Below, in pieces: positions 10,885 through 23,700 of a stretch of 64,000 nt of DNA (the stretch's first letter is position 1; the number at the start of each line of letters is the position of its first letter). The DNA is taken from contig NC_071354.1 of NCBI RefSeq assembly GCF_943734655.1, positions 174,750,411 to 174,814,410 of the forward strand, given 5' to 3'. The notes under the pieces are model-generated. The model was not told where the DNA came from and ran no database searches. It saw nothing but the letters and a program-made list of their open reading frames with translations. The position numbers were made by a program, and so were the translations under genes. Origin of the DNA: Sabethes cyaneus. Taxonomy: Eukaryota > Arthropoda > Insecta > Diptera > Culicidae.

Positions 10885-13800
10885 GGTGGCAGAGTGTACG
10901 ACGTGCATATGCTTAGCCGTGCATGTACGAGACGCATAAATATTTATGTTCGCATGCAATCGTTAGACATCCTTAGGGAACAACGACGATGGGACCAGAT
11001 ATAGTGGTGGGTGGGTTGGTGAGTGGCAAAGAGCATAGATCAGAATGTTGCTTGCACATAATAGGAAGGCATTTGTCGTACTCGACCGGGTTCTTGCTGT
11101 CAGCAGTGGATATGTAGTTGCAGGGTGTTGAAGTACGCATAAAGCTGAGATATTTTCCGGTGGGAGGAAGGTAGGATTGTGGAAGTTAACCGATTGTAGA
11201 AAGTCAGGGCTGTTCGGGATGTAAGGATGTGGGTTTATAAAACACTAAGAATACGATTATAATCATGGTAGAAAATTCAAACGGAACATAATTTCGAATG
11301 AGGTAATTTAGTTAGAAAGTAAATTAATGTCATTAGTGGGCTGCATTTCCAAATTGAATTTATGATGGTATAATTAATATTGATTTTTTCCTAACCAATG
11401 GCGTAAGCCATATCCTACAATAGTCATTTGTCAAATATAGATTGTGTTTTTTGCGAGAGGATTGTATAATTTTGCTTCAAACTTCAAACACTCGAATATG
11501 GTGATTCTTAATTCAATTAGCAAATTTTTCATTCGATAGTTTGACGTTTGAATTCAATCAGATTCAACACTGCACTCCGTCGTTGGTGCTGTAAAGAACG
11601 AAGCCAATTTATCGTAACAAGGTTCACATTGGGGACTAAGGCTATGTGGTACAATGTCAGCAAAAGAGTTCGTTGTTGAATATTTTACTTGATCCGGGGT
11701 GTCTGTGGTCGCTTCGTTATCGGTCGATAACGCTTGTGCTAAGATTAATCGCAATTTGAACTCAAAAGGATGTTGACTCCGGTGGTTATGACTATCTATT
11801 ATGTCTGCATATTCAATTTATGCATGGAAAGGATTTAGCCTATTACCCCAAGATGTCGAAACGATTAAGTGCGTTGTGTGTATGTACAATTCCATCATTG
11901 CTTAGAATCTAATTATTTTTTCTTTATTTTTGATGGAATCTATAGTAACCAGATTTCATAATTTCTACAAGTATAATTTGCTTTGTGATATTTTCATCTA
12001 ATGATCATAGATATACAATAGCAGTGGTAATAATCGGCATTGCTCTGACTGGTAATACAGGGCCTATCTTCTAAATTTGCTAATAGCCTACGGACTACAT
12101 TTATGCATGTATGTACAGCAATAAGTTTGTATTTTACATTGTTTGTGCCAGCGCTCGCCGTGAGTACCTGCCATGGTTCTAAATAATTCACGATTTTCAT
12201 TTCGCATGTAATGGAAGGAACGCGATAATTGAACTTTTGTTGTTTGAAGTTATTGCAGCATGAAGTGCTATTTTCATCGGCATACTTCCTGCGTTCCGTC
12301 AGTCAGCTGCCCAGGGAAGGTTTTCGAACGCAGGCTTTGGATATTTCATATCAATGTTACTCATTCACGAGTACACGAGTAAGCCGGCAAAGCTATGTAA
12401 ATAGCATTTGTTAAATGTTTGATTATGGTATTTGTTGTTGAAAAAAAGCTAATCTTGACTAATTGTTATCAATAGAAGATTCTAAGAAGAATTAAAATTA
12501 TTTTGCAATATTATGACCATTACTTTATCATTGGAAAAAGTTTCACTTTTTTGCTAAATATTATGCGAATTTTTATGAATTTTGTATTGTTCGTAAAGAT
12601 TGAATTGTTAACAGCAGCATTTGTTAATTTTCGAACAGATTTAACAAGTAAATGTAAAGTTTATTTTGGTTGAAGTGTAGTGTTCTAAAATGTGACAACT
12701 TCTATTCACTCGATTGTTTCCTATACTGTTCCGGAGACGTAGTGAGGCTTTGGTTTTATATCGATATTGCTTTATTGATGATAAAGAACTGTTTCAGTAG
12801 AATAATCCATTATGCTATAATTTCGAAGCTGAGCATGACAATCTTCAAGCTGATGAATATTAAGTTTCAAAGTAACGAAAACATGCCACAATTTAGAAAA
12901 CAAGAAATATATTGTAACCGCTTCCAATCTTTTTTGAATTTTCGTACAATCTATCTTCCGCATACAGAAAAAATTATAGAAATATCCGTAAACGATGCAA
13001 GCATATAATATAAACAATTTATCCAAAAGGCAAAAAGCTTACAACTGTACTGATCGTCAGTTCGAAATATTACCCTAAAAATACACTATTCTAATGAAAC
13101 TTACTATTTAATTGTAATCAAAAAATAAGAGAAAAATACATTAGAGCAACAACACCTGGACAACATCACACATAGATTAAATATAGTGTAAAAGGGTTAG
13201 CTCTTATGAGTACGATAGTATTCTATTCTATTCTTGATAATGGTTGATTTAAAATTCATCTTCCGATTGAGCAATATGAAATAATTTTACTTGATTGTTT
13301 TACAAATATCAAAACTTCAATCAACAGCTACAACGTTTAGGATAAATGTTCGAATTACATGCTAACGCAGATTTTCCTTTACTTAATTTAAAATACCAAA
13401 AATAAGAAGAAAAAAAATAAAATCGGGATAAAGCATGACAGGGTTTAACCGGTTACTGTGTAGATAAATTATTGATCTCAACACAGCCAATAGTGGAAAA
13501 AAAAATTTTTTCTCGAATAATTGAAGTAGCGAACCATATCTAGAACGTAACGAATAAATGCACAGTCAGCATGCATTATATCGTGATTAATAGTCTTGTT
13601 CAAATGCGCACGAAACCCGTATAAATTAGATGATTCCAGGGCCTGGGGGAAAAGTTGGATCCGAATCCGATTATAATTGGCTCCCATTGGTTCAATCCGC
13701 GGATCCCTCAGCTTGGTTAAAGAGGAACGTTATTCAAATTTAATAAGCGTTGTTTCAATGACCCTCCTTTACCGAACTTTCCACTCTCTGCCCTTCATCC

Positions 13801-15012
13801 CTTGTCTTCTCTGAGATACTATCATTTGTGCATTTATCTTAACAATTCCAGCGCCATCGAGTTAGCTATAGTTTTTTACATAATACTCATATTATGCAAA
13901 TAGCTCACAATTTTTTATGTAAATCCAAAAACAAAGTTAAATAATCTTGAACACGCTACATGCAATATAAAGTCACTTGATGTGATTGTAAAAGTCCATA
14001 AGCTGTATGTAATAAAATATCCTTAACAGTGTCGCCAACTTTTCAGTTTTCTCTACTCTCTAATTTTTTGATTTTCTTTGGAGTTTTGTGTACTGCGTAC
14101 ACACGTCTCAATCATTCAAACAGATTATTTTTCAAGTAGTTTTTGTCTTTGAACAGTGCGAAGTACAAAGTTTGTATGCGAAAACTGCCCTCTAATCTAA
14201 TTTTCTCACACGTGCGTTGTCGTTCTAACGAATGCATTTGCATGAGCATCTCTTTCGGACTGTCTTCAACTTTCAGCTACGGTCGTCGCTCTCGCTTGTC
14301 ATTGCAACCCGAGCAGTTGATATCGATCGTTCGGCGCGAGGGCCCGCAGTTTTACCCGCACGTGTAAGCGAAGGCGAAAGATGAAGAAGAAAAGAAGAAA
14401 TAATGCAAAATCTGTATCTCTACACTCTAGTATGCCGCTTACGTTCACTAGTTGTTGGCTTTGTGAGCGGGCTGTGTAGAAAGACGCTACGAGGCTGAGC
14501 ACTCGCGAGTGTGTAGGTAGCAGAATGTATGCCCACATCACCAGAGGTTATTTGTTGTACAATTGCGTCAGGCATCGTTTGCTTTTCTTTCGGTTTGCAA
14601 CATTGTTACAAAAATGCCAAATCGTAGAGTCCCTTGAACCATATTTTTTTCAATACCTCCTGAAAATCAGGGTTTATGTCTTTGTGTCAATCACCTAATT
14701 GCATAGCAGTGACTTTTTCGACAAATTTAATAGCTGCTCTTTTGAATCAAACTTTGTCGATGACCAGAAGGAACTTTCATGTTAATTGGAACTCGACATG
14801 GTGTGATAAAGTAGAAAGTGCGCTTTAACAATCTTTACTAATGAAGGCTGCTTAGTCCGAAATAACCCACTGATTGAACGTAGCAGGACTCCTAGAAGAA
14901 TTTTTTGAATCTGCAAATTGGATAATTACTATGCGACCCCTTTTAGTTTGAATACGATGGAGGCGCCTTGTCTATAAGCGAATGGCATTGTTGCAGCGAA
15001 AGCGAGAACAAT
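10885..15012. other. KCNQ intron, no gene recognised
   Basis: This is about 4 kb of unique-looking AT-rich intron. Open frames at 12229-12414, 12670-13008 and 14143-14367 lack family resemblance and splice context. There is some GC enrichment near 14200-14530, without a promoter that I can define. Confidence 0.5.
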
Positions 15013-15020
15013 GTCTTACC

Positions 15021-15701
15021 CAGGGCTTGAAAAGGGATCGCAAGTTGAATGTGACTGCCGTGAATGCGAATTTTCCGCATTCAAACTCCGCTTTTTGAAC
15101 GATCATTTGACTGTTTTTTGAATCTAGTCAATCTGCCGCTTGCGCTGCTGCCGTCTTACAATTCATGCGGCATCTCAGCAAAAGCAAACAGTCGATCTCC
15201 CGTTTTACTTTGCGCTTTGATAATATAACCTGCAAACTGACTGGAAGCACACGGTGACGTATTTTTTCGTTTCTCTTTTTGTCTTCAAATCGGCTGCTCA
15301 CAGTAATAGTTTGTCACGTCACGTCGGTCCGACGCAAGCAAAATATTCGTTTGAATTGGACGTAGTCCGACCGACTTTTTCCATGCTCATGTGGTGGTTG
15401 TTTTTTATGTAGTATTGAATCATACGATTGTGCGGTTGCTTTTCGTCAGGGTGGTGACTGCTAGTCATTTGACTGTTTTGCAGTCATTCGCTGCTCCAAA
15501 CGGTAAAGGCAACTTGATCGAAACGAAAATGTTAAAAAGCTTTAGAACGCGTTCGTTCTACTGCGTGCAATCGGCGTTTGACTGAGCAAACTGCCAGTTG
15601 TGTTATGCACATCGTTCATATTCCACAACTAAACGGACGGTGTGAACTTGAATGCGCGTTGGTGTTACTGCAGTAGAAAAAAAGGATCGGTCGAAGCCCT
15701 G
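15021..15701. mobile_element. hAT-type MITE
   Basis: The ends are CAGGGCTTGAAAAGGGATCG and the inverse of CAGGGCTTCGACCGATCC. The 8-bp flanks are GTCTTACC (15013-15020) and GTATTACC (15702-15709), which match at seven of eight positions. CAGGG termini with an 8-bp duplication are the hallmark of hAT elements. The 681-bp interior contains short inverted and direct motifs (TTTGACTG, TGAATGCG) but no transposase, so it would depend on a partner enzyme. Confidence 0.75.
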
Positions 15702-15735
15702 GTATTACCCATTAGCTAAGCTTATATAATAATTC

Positions 15736-15832
15736 CGGCACCAGCTTTTCAAAAAAGCTAAACAGCATAATTGATTTCTGCTGGGCAAGTATGAAACCAT
15801 CACTCGGTTTGATTCCATTTTGCAGTTAGGCC
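15736..15832. repeat. Palindromic repeat related to 46330-46450
   Basis: This segment starts ACCAGCTTTTCAAAAA and contains ACTCGGTTTGATTCCATTTTG. It matches the two arms of a palindrome at 46330-46450, which has ACCAGCTTTTCAAAAA and ACTCGGTTTGTTTACATTTTG in the same order. It appears to be a decayed copy of a dispersed foldback family. Confidence 0.5.
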
Positions 15833-16144
15833 CCCACTTTTTTTACATGAAGGATACGTTCTACGAAAACCGCGTAATAACCAAAATTGGCATTAAAACA
15901 TCTCGCTATAAAGACCAAAAATATATCGGATTGTTCAATGACAGGTGGGAATCGAAACTATGTCTCTCGACGTCGCACCCTCGCATTAGGTAGTTTTGTT
16001 GCACTCTTCCAAGTTTACTATCCTGCACACTTACACGGCGACAATATTGTTGTTTTTTGTGTGACTGCTCTTGTTTCTGTAGCATAGAACTATTTGTCGC
16101 ATTAGACTTGCCGGGCACGATGGCGGCCTCGCCTGTTTCGACGG

Positions 16145-17560
16145 GACTTATCGAGTAGAAGCAAAAGAGTAATACAAAAAAACAGGATTGTCGCGAGAGA
16201 GGTAAAGAATAAAACTTGGCATCAAAAACAAGAAAAACGAAAGAAAAAATGTGACAGAATGGCAGGAAAAACGGGAGATAAAACGTGAAAAAAGTGAAAA
16301 AGAAGAAAACGGGAGAGAAAACGAGGTAAAAACGTCGAGGTCTGGACAGAAAAAGATAAGGAACGGACAAGAAAAGAAGAAAATAAAGTGAAAAGAAGAA
16401 AAACCAAAAAAAAATGAACAGAAAAAGGAAGAAAATATGAGACAAAAAGAGAGAAAAACGGCATAGCAGAGGAGAAAAAGGATCAGGAAAATGGAGAAAC
16501 GAAAGCAGAAACAGAGTCAAAACCGAACAGAAAAAGAAAAAACGATTGTAAGAAAAAAATGAAAAACGAAGACAAAATGGATAAAAACAAATCGTGATAG
16601 TGATCGTGACCAGGACCGAAAAACGAAAAACGGGAAAGTAAATAACAAAGAACGAAAAAGGTAAAGAAAAAGAACCGAACCGGAATAAGGAAAAATGAAA
16701 GAAAAAGACGGAAAACGGAAGGAAAAAGACGAGACGCGGAACAGAGGAAAATTAGGCGAAAAACGGGACAGGAAAAGAATAGAAAAGGAACAGAAAAAGA
16801 GGAAAAACCCTGCAGAAAAAAGGAAAAAAGAGACAAGAAAGGGTATGCCGAACAGAAAGCAAGAGAAAGTACAAAGAGATAAAAGAAAACTGATAGCGTA
16901 AACGAGAAAAGAAAGAAGAAGTATACTACAATAGATTAAAATAATGGTCGTAGTGGTATAATCGTCCGAAAAAAAACGAAGTAACAGGAAAAAGAGGTGG
17001 AACGGAATGTAAAAGAAGAATGATTGGACAAATAACGGGAAAAAGGGATATAAAAAGAAGAAGAGTAAAAGTACAGAGAAGTACAGAAAAACGTAAAGTG
17101 GAAGAGAAAAAGAGTAAAAAAACGGGTGATAAAAGAGAGGCACCGGAAAGGAAAGGGAAAAGGTAACCAAAACCAATAAACTTGACAGGAAATCCGGATA
17201 AACAAGGCGTCGAAAACAAACATACGATGGTGAAAAATGGAAAGAAATAAAAAAAAAGTTAAAAGAAGACGAAAGCTGGAAACGAAAAAATGAAAACGGG
17301 AAGTCGCCAAACGGAAAGGATAGTAACAAAAAACGAATGAAAAATATGAGGAAAACCAAGAAGAAAAACAATGCGACAGGTAGCTAAGAAAAACGGAACA
17401 ATGCAGCAGGAAAAACGGGATAGAAAAAAGGAAAACGTGAGAAAAATGGAAGAAAAGTGAGAATCAAGAAAACGGTATACCAAAGAAGAAAACAACAGAA
17501 TAGAAAGTTGAAAAACGTAACAGAAAAAAGTAACAGATGTGAAAAAAGAAATAAAACGTA
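16145..17560. repeat. Degenerate purine-rich tandem array, second locus
   Basis: This is the second locus of the purine-rich family seen at 5225-7905, with the same GAAAAACGGGA-like units and minus-strand Phe/Ser frames that are not genes. The piece around 16924-16967 (CTACAATAGATTAAAATAATGG) is homologous to 6108-6150 in the first locus. Like that locus, it is followed by a short 12-bp array (18000-18110), with a TIR element between them. Confidence 0.82.
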
Positions 17561-17570
17561 CAAACTAAAA

Positions 17571-17965
17571 AACTCGGCAAAATTTGCCGAGATTTGGACA
17601 GCCGAGCGCTCGGTGAAAATTTCGGTGGTGCTTATCGCCGTTAACGGATGTTTACTGACGTTGTATAAAACACTAGCTGTAGCCCCCGCGCGTTGCCTCG
17701 CGTCTAATTGAGAGCAAATTGGAGGTACGCTCTGTAACACTAACGCTATGTAACTCTATGAAGTGGAACTACGTTACTTTTGCCTATCTTGAATGTAATT
17801 TGGTATGATTGGGTTTGAGTCTTTGCTTAATGTGGGCAATTATTACCACGAAAATACATATCGCGCCCCACGTTTTGGCGACAGACATAAGCTTCTTATA
17901 TTTATGATTTTACCGAACGCTCGGCTATCCAAATCTCGGCAAAATTTTGCCGACTTCGGTACTTT
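17571..17965. mobile_element. Small TIR element with CGGCAAAATTTGCCG ends
   Basis: The left arm (17571-17620) contains CTCGGCAAAATTTGCC, GAGATTTGGACAGCC and GAGCGCTCGGT. The right arm (about 17911-17965) carries the inverse of the same three blocks in the same order. The arms are roughly 45-50 bases with few differences. No clear target duplication was found. The interior holds what looks like the end of a Helitron in reverse orientation. Confidence 0.6.
17672..17705 (-). mobile_element. Possible Helitron 3' end fragment
   Basis: Read on the minus strand, this is a GC-rich stretch ending GGGGGCTACAGCTAG followed by T. The insect Helitrons I know end in a GC-rich stem followed by AGCTAG and insert before a T. 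Only the end can be seen and the other end was not found, so this is tentative. Confidence 0.35.
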
Positions 17966-17999
17966 TTTTTAAGTGTGTATGAGGAAAAAGACGAAAAAT

Positions 18000-18110
18000 G
18001 CCAATTCGTGTCTAATTTCGTGTCCATGTTCGATTTGAAGTAATACTTTAAGTTCAAATTAGTCCAATTTTAAGTCTAATTTAAGTCCAATTTAATTTCG
18101 GATGACTTAA
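18000..18110. repeat. 12-bp degenerate array, second site
   Basis: These are variants of AAGTCCAATTTT and AAGTCTAATTT, matching the arrays at 6566-6860 and 34380-34890. It again lies close to a purine-rich array. Confidence 0.65.
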
Positions 18111-20589
18111 GAACTTTTTATTTTCTGAATTTGATTTAATTAGGAGAAAAATAATTTTGTTTAATATCCCTTATACTTTAGTAAAATGGTATCCATTATG
18201 AGGTTGTTCATCCTTTTTATTATATTCGTTACGTAAAGTAATCGAAAGGGCATGATTAAGTGCAGTTTGTTTGATTAGTGTTGGTTTGTTTCCAAGTTTT
18301 TTAGGGCAATTGTAAAAACAATTTTCTACAACTTTGAAAACTATCTAGTCGGTATCAGCTCGAACAAATTTGATAGCGTTGACTGGAACAATTTTACTAA
18401 CAATAGCAATGGTTTGCGTGTCTGCCAGTCGTTCGCTGAATTATTTCCCTATGAAGTTGGTTTCTTTCGTATGCTTCGTTCGTGATATTGCCGTATTTTC
18501 TTTAAATAACTATCACAACTTGTCTTTTTAGTTGGATATTATTATGATTTTCACCGGTTTCTTCCAGCCGGGCTTTTTACTTGTCCTTGTTTTTTGCATA
18601 ATTTGAAAATACATTATCATGTCTTGGGTGTAAGCAACAAACACACTCAGAATAGGCTTCAGACGGGGTAAAATTTGGTGAATATTAGGAGTCTGGAAGC
18701 AATGGTTAAGATTTTTTCATCTAGTTGCGTCATCCAATCGATCCAATGACGCAATATAGTAGCTGCTGTTAAACATCCGGTCCTTTCGGAGTCGATGTAA
18801 AACTGCGTGTCCCAAGATATAGAAGCCATGTTCTTGTCTCATGACTGTTGCTTCTTAAGACGCTTTAGAAGAGTTCCGTTTTTTCTCTCTACTTGACGCA
18901 TGCTGACGGTGTCTTCATCATTACCTATCGTAATCTGCCGAATTGTCAACTTAGCGAACAAACCGGACAAACGAACCGTAAACCATGAGCCGCTGATTTG
19001 AATTGGTTCACAGAAGAGAGTGAACGGATCAGAACCGCTCACACGAATGAGCCATTTTGCCCATCACTAATTGGAATAACTTCAAGATTAAGTGTCATTT
19101 GGCCATGTAAAAATAAGTTTTACTGTACTTATTTAGAATAGTACATGCTTCCTTTAACAGAAAAGTTTCATCTTTCAGTTTCATTTCCATGAATTCACTG
19201 TCACAAAAGATGCGAAGCAACATCTCGAAAGGCATTACTTGTCTGAAAGTCAACCTTAAGAAAGTGTGATTGTCGTACAGCTGCTATAATATTGTTTTAG
19301 TGGAAAATCTAAAAGTTCCGCAATGTGCTTCGGAAACGATATTTGAACTTGCGTTTATTAGGAGGTTTAGTATATCGTTTTCTTTGGCGATGATTATTAT
19401 TCGGGAAAGTGTGTCGCATCGTACTGGTACTTATTTTCCTTAGAGATTGTTGGTCTTCCTGGTTTGGTTGTTTGAAACCCGTTCCGGTGCAGTGTCCGGC
19501 TAGCTATTTCAGCTGGCAGATTTGCGCTGCAGAAATGTGCACCGACCAATATGGGGAAGTTCACCGTTGATAGTGGCTGCACTGCACTGGTGTATCGATA
19601 TTGAAGACGCTTTACTGGCTTCAAGTAGAAGTTCTTCTCGTTTCGGATGTTTATCTTCCGCCATCAGATAACAAAGTTCGTTGTTGAGCAATTTAAATAA
19701 TTGTTTCCTTAAACGCCCTGCAGTATTGCATGAACTGAACTGAACTTTTAATGCTCTGGTTCACGCAAAGTTTAAAATACAACGATTAAAATTTTACTGG
19801 TTGTGAAAACAGTCAATTGATGATCGGTTCTCGTATAAGGTTGAAAAAGGCGTTTTACTGATCATGTTTTGGAAATAAAACCAAGTCCCAGTTTGCTCTT
19901 TTCTTCTGGTAGTAGATTTGGGAACTTTATGTGCTGTCTCTTAAGAAACAAACTTACTCGATAAGTTGAATAAATGTGAAACCTAATTAGTTTTTAAACT
20001 CTTTCAGTCGTTGACCTAAACGCTGTAAATGTAGCAAGCAATGCGCCTCCTTCGAATTTAAAGATAAAGGAGACGCATGGTTATTTTCAATTAGCAGCAT
20101 TGCAAATGACGAAAACATTGAATCCAAGTTCCAAACTTGGTAAAATAATGTGGTCTTACGAATTTCGTCGTTGATTGAAAAGTAGAAAAATAGTTTGAAA
20201 AGAAAGTTATTGACATTAAAATACAAGTCATAGTTGTTGAACTTAGCTGTTCTTCGTTATGACACCCAGGGTGTCGCTGCTATTTTTTTATCACGCTACG
20301 TTCTAGTTGGTTCGCTATCTGAAGCCGAAGAGTTAATAGAAAAAAGAAAAGAAAAAAAGCAATGGTATGCAGTATGTTTTCGCTCGCTGTTTGGCGTTTT
20401 TCATTCAGATTGACCATAGAAAACAAGGAAGATATATGTAAAAAAATCGGTAAGCGCACTTGTTTCGACCTAATGTTATTGCGTACAAGCTGGTTGACCG
20501 AATTTACCAGGACGAAAGTAAAAAGAAAAACGGAAATGGAAAAAAGAAACAAAGACCGAACAGTTGGTTTGAGGCTGTTGGTCGCTCAC
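18111..20589. other. KCNQ intron upstream of the distal alternative exon's donor side
   Basis: This intronic stretch lies 3' of the distal alternative exon on the minus strand. The open frames at 18839-19042, 19397-19691, 19987-20226 and 20280-20552 have no recognisable domains or splice signals. A purine-rich patch near 20320-20360 is too short to assign to the array family. Confidence 0.5.
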
Positions 20590-20717
20590 CTAAACTGAAG
20601 ATTCCGGACACGATTCAGCAGATCCGCATGCCCCGAGGTGTACTGCTCCATGACGTCTTTGACGTCGTAGGGTTTTTGGGCCTCCCGAAACTTTCGCCGT
20701 GCCACGAAATACTTCAG
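20590..20717 (-). CDS. KCNQ: KCNQ helix B/C exon, distal alternative version
   Basis: This 128-nt exon runs from acceptor ATCCAG to donor GTGAGC. It enters in phase 0 and leaves in phase 2. It reads [14 protein letters not shown], then [16 protein letters not shown], then [12 protein letters not shown]. In Kv7 channels this is helix B of the calmodulin-binding module (ARRKF followed by KPYDVKDV is diagnostic) running into helix C. It has the same length and phases as 37382-37509 and differs at 10 of 42 residues. Skipping both exons would remove the segment and shift the frame; including both would also shift it (256 nt). So the two should be mutually exclusive. The pyrimidine tract before this acceptor is weak, which fits regulated use. 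The flanking open frame on the acceptor side is intron. Confidence 0.92.
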
Positions 20718-23700
20718 CTGGATGGTTAATGCCGAACGGGTGAGTTTTGTTATTTGGTTTTTTACGTATGCCACCGGTCGAGCGGATGTTTGTTCGGCGA
20801 AAGGCACAACCGTCGTAGCCGGTGGGTCGATTGGTAGGTGTGGTGGGTGGACGGTGTTTGTTTTCATTGCACACAGGAGGGATACGTCCCGTCGGCGTTC
20901 AGAGTATTGTGTTAAAAATAGGAATTGTTTTCGTGCAATTTTCGCCGTGGTTGGGCATGGTCGAAAATAGAAAAAGAACGATAGGGAATATTATGAGCAA
21001 GTTGCGAGCCCAATTGCTGGCGTTTGGTTAGGTAATTTTACGGGCAAGCAAGCTTTCGTCGCTGAGGTTCAATGGTTTCTTCGTTTTTCACCAGGAGGGG
21101 AATGGCTCAAAATACTGGCTTAAAGAGCTTCGCGTACGCATCGTAGAACGTAATACAATCGACTGGCTAAAAATTACGAATGTTGTAGGTATAGGAATGG
21201 TCACTAAAATTTGCTAAAATCGTTGATAAATTCTTGTTTCACAAAAAAAAAGTCTGCTGCAAAAGCAATGTTGCAATTTTTCTGCATTTTCTTCTGTATT
21301 ACTGCTGTATGTACTGCTCTAGTTTAGCAGAAAAAACGACATGCAGGAGAAATATGGTATAACATGATAAACTGCTGAACACAAATATTTGCCTTATGAC
21401 TGAAGCAGCCAGTTTCACTAAACGTGAACGTTCCTGTTTTCCTACTGTTGCTAATGAAACTAATGGCCCTGCTACGTAACAAAATGGTTAAACAAACAAA
21501 CAATGTTAAAAATTATGACTTTATTATCAAATATATATGATTGTTCCGGCAAGCAACGACGGGTGGTACGGTTGGATGCTACGACTAAATTGAAACGAAT
21601 TTTCTGTACGGTCTGCTGTAGCGTCGTTGCTTTGTTTTTCTCATCATTCAACGGCTATAGGTTGCGGAATATCATTTTTCATTCGATCACAGCGCGCATT
21701 ATGGTCCCCCAGATTGCTCCGGGGCGATGGGGAAAATCAAGACGTATGAAAATGCAACGGGAAAAACAGGAAAAAGAAAGGGGTATTTCCTTCGGACTAT
21801 AATAATGGCCTTTTTAGATGTGCGGTAACTGGCGATGACCTGCGGTCATTTATCATTTTCTGTGAAAGGTTAAATAACGTGCTTTGTCACACTTCTGCGC
21901 GGCAGCACTCCGGGAAAGGTGAACGGCAGAGGATACACGAGAGTATACTATGTTTGTGAAGTGGGATTTAAATAAAAAGGTGTTTAGTAAATGTAAGCAA
22001 CTCAGCGCGTAACTAAAATAATCAGAATGTCGGATTTGTTTTTATGATTATAGGGATATCAACTTAATTGAGTGTGCTAAAGATGCAGCATTCACTTTAA
22101 CTTTTCTTTGATTCGTGTATCCATACATGATATCATAGACTGAAGATAACGTTTGATCTTCGAATTCGTTAGAAACCTTTTAAACATGCTTTTGATCTAA
22201 AGTACAGAGGTAGGTTATGCGTTTTATTTTAGAGTGTATGATATATTATTTTACAGTTTGTTTAGATTGTAGTAAAGTCTAACTGAAAAATAAATAATAA
22301 CAACTTTTTATGTAGTTAGATTTATTACACAATGTTTATAAGTATTATCGTTATTAGAAACATTTTAATACCACAAAACTAATTCAAAAGAATCAGTATG
22401 TGCACTAAAATGAACAAAAATTTAAGATATTGATTAAAAACCGAAAAAATCAAACTTAAATTTGAAACCAGTGAGTATCATTGGGATTAGGGAGAGGTGG
22501 TAGTGGTTGAACTGTTGTGTGAAGGAGGACGCAATGCACATATAAGAATCAGGTCTAATACCCAAGATTAATTAGTTTGCACAACATCAACATTCCATCA
22601 CTCATATTCAATGTTCTAAAGAACTGAGGTAAGAACTGATAAGGAGTTTTCTATTTCGACCGAGAACATGGAAGCTACTATTGTTTGAAAGTTGTTTTTA
22701 TTTGAAGCTGCCGAGGACTCCCCGGACTATCTTTGGAGATTAGTCTAAGTATAATAAATTATTTAGGGGACGCTATGTAAATAATTTAAAATAGTTTCAC
22801 TAGAATAGGGCAAACCATGAGCTCTCGTCATTTACGTACCAGTTAACTAACTAAAGAGAATTAATGGACGAAATTATATTAATAAGAAATAGATGAAAAT
22901 ATAAGGTAGAAAATCCAGGTGTAGTGCTGTTTCATTCTTACACAAGTGATAATTGTATTTTTTATTCGAGTATTAGCATTGTGTGCATGTCTTTTTGTGT
23001 TTATAGTTTATAGTATATTTTCAACTGGTGCACATTCCATTCTAATAGAATACACACACATTGGTAGTGAGTATTCTAATTAAGATACTGGAAAGAAATC
23101 GTGAGTAACAGCAGCAGAGAAATTTGCAGCCTTGAACAGCATAGATTTGTTAGGAATAAGAAAATTCTTTGTGATGACTGCAGTTAAATATTTTAGTGGC
23201 GCCAACATTCCTTCAAATAAATTCAATTAACACAAGAAAATTAACAGTAAAATAATGCGCCATTATAATATGATAAAAGAACAGATAATTAATAATGGGA
23301 ACGTTAGAGAAACAGTGATGACAATTGAAATAGTCAGCACTGATATACTGAGAAAACCAACTCTTTTGCCGCTAAAGTAAAACGATTTGTCAGATTCGTT
23401 TAGATTCGATGCTTGCTGAAACTTTGCTCCTTCTCTGAAATTAACGAACCACTAGAGGGGGAATTTGCAGGGTGGAACTTGGGACATACAGGGATTCAAA
23501 CAAGACACTACCCAGTAACAAAGTTTACTGGGACGACGCGACGTCGAATAGACGCAAACAAAAGGTTGTGTCGGACGACGAACGACCGATAATTCTTATC
23601 GGGTATAATATCCTAGCAGCCATTTTAAACCAAATTCGTTAGAGAAACTAACCAAATATGTTCCTTGTTTATTGAGTGATATAGAAGGAACCATTTTAAA

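Noticed and set aside
13640..13700. GGTTCAATCC resembling a tRNA B box near 13689
   Set aside because: No A box at the right distance and no cloverleaf stems.
15906..17740. Minus-strand open frames up to 284 codons rich in Phe and Ser
   Set aside because: Same artefact, from the second purine-rich array.
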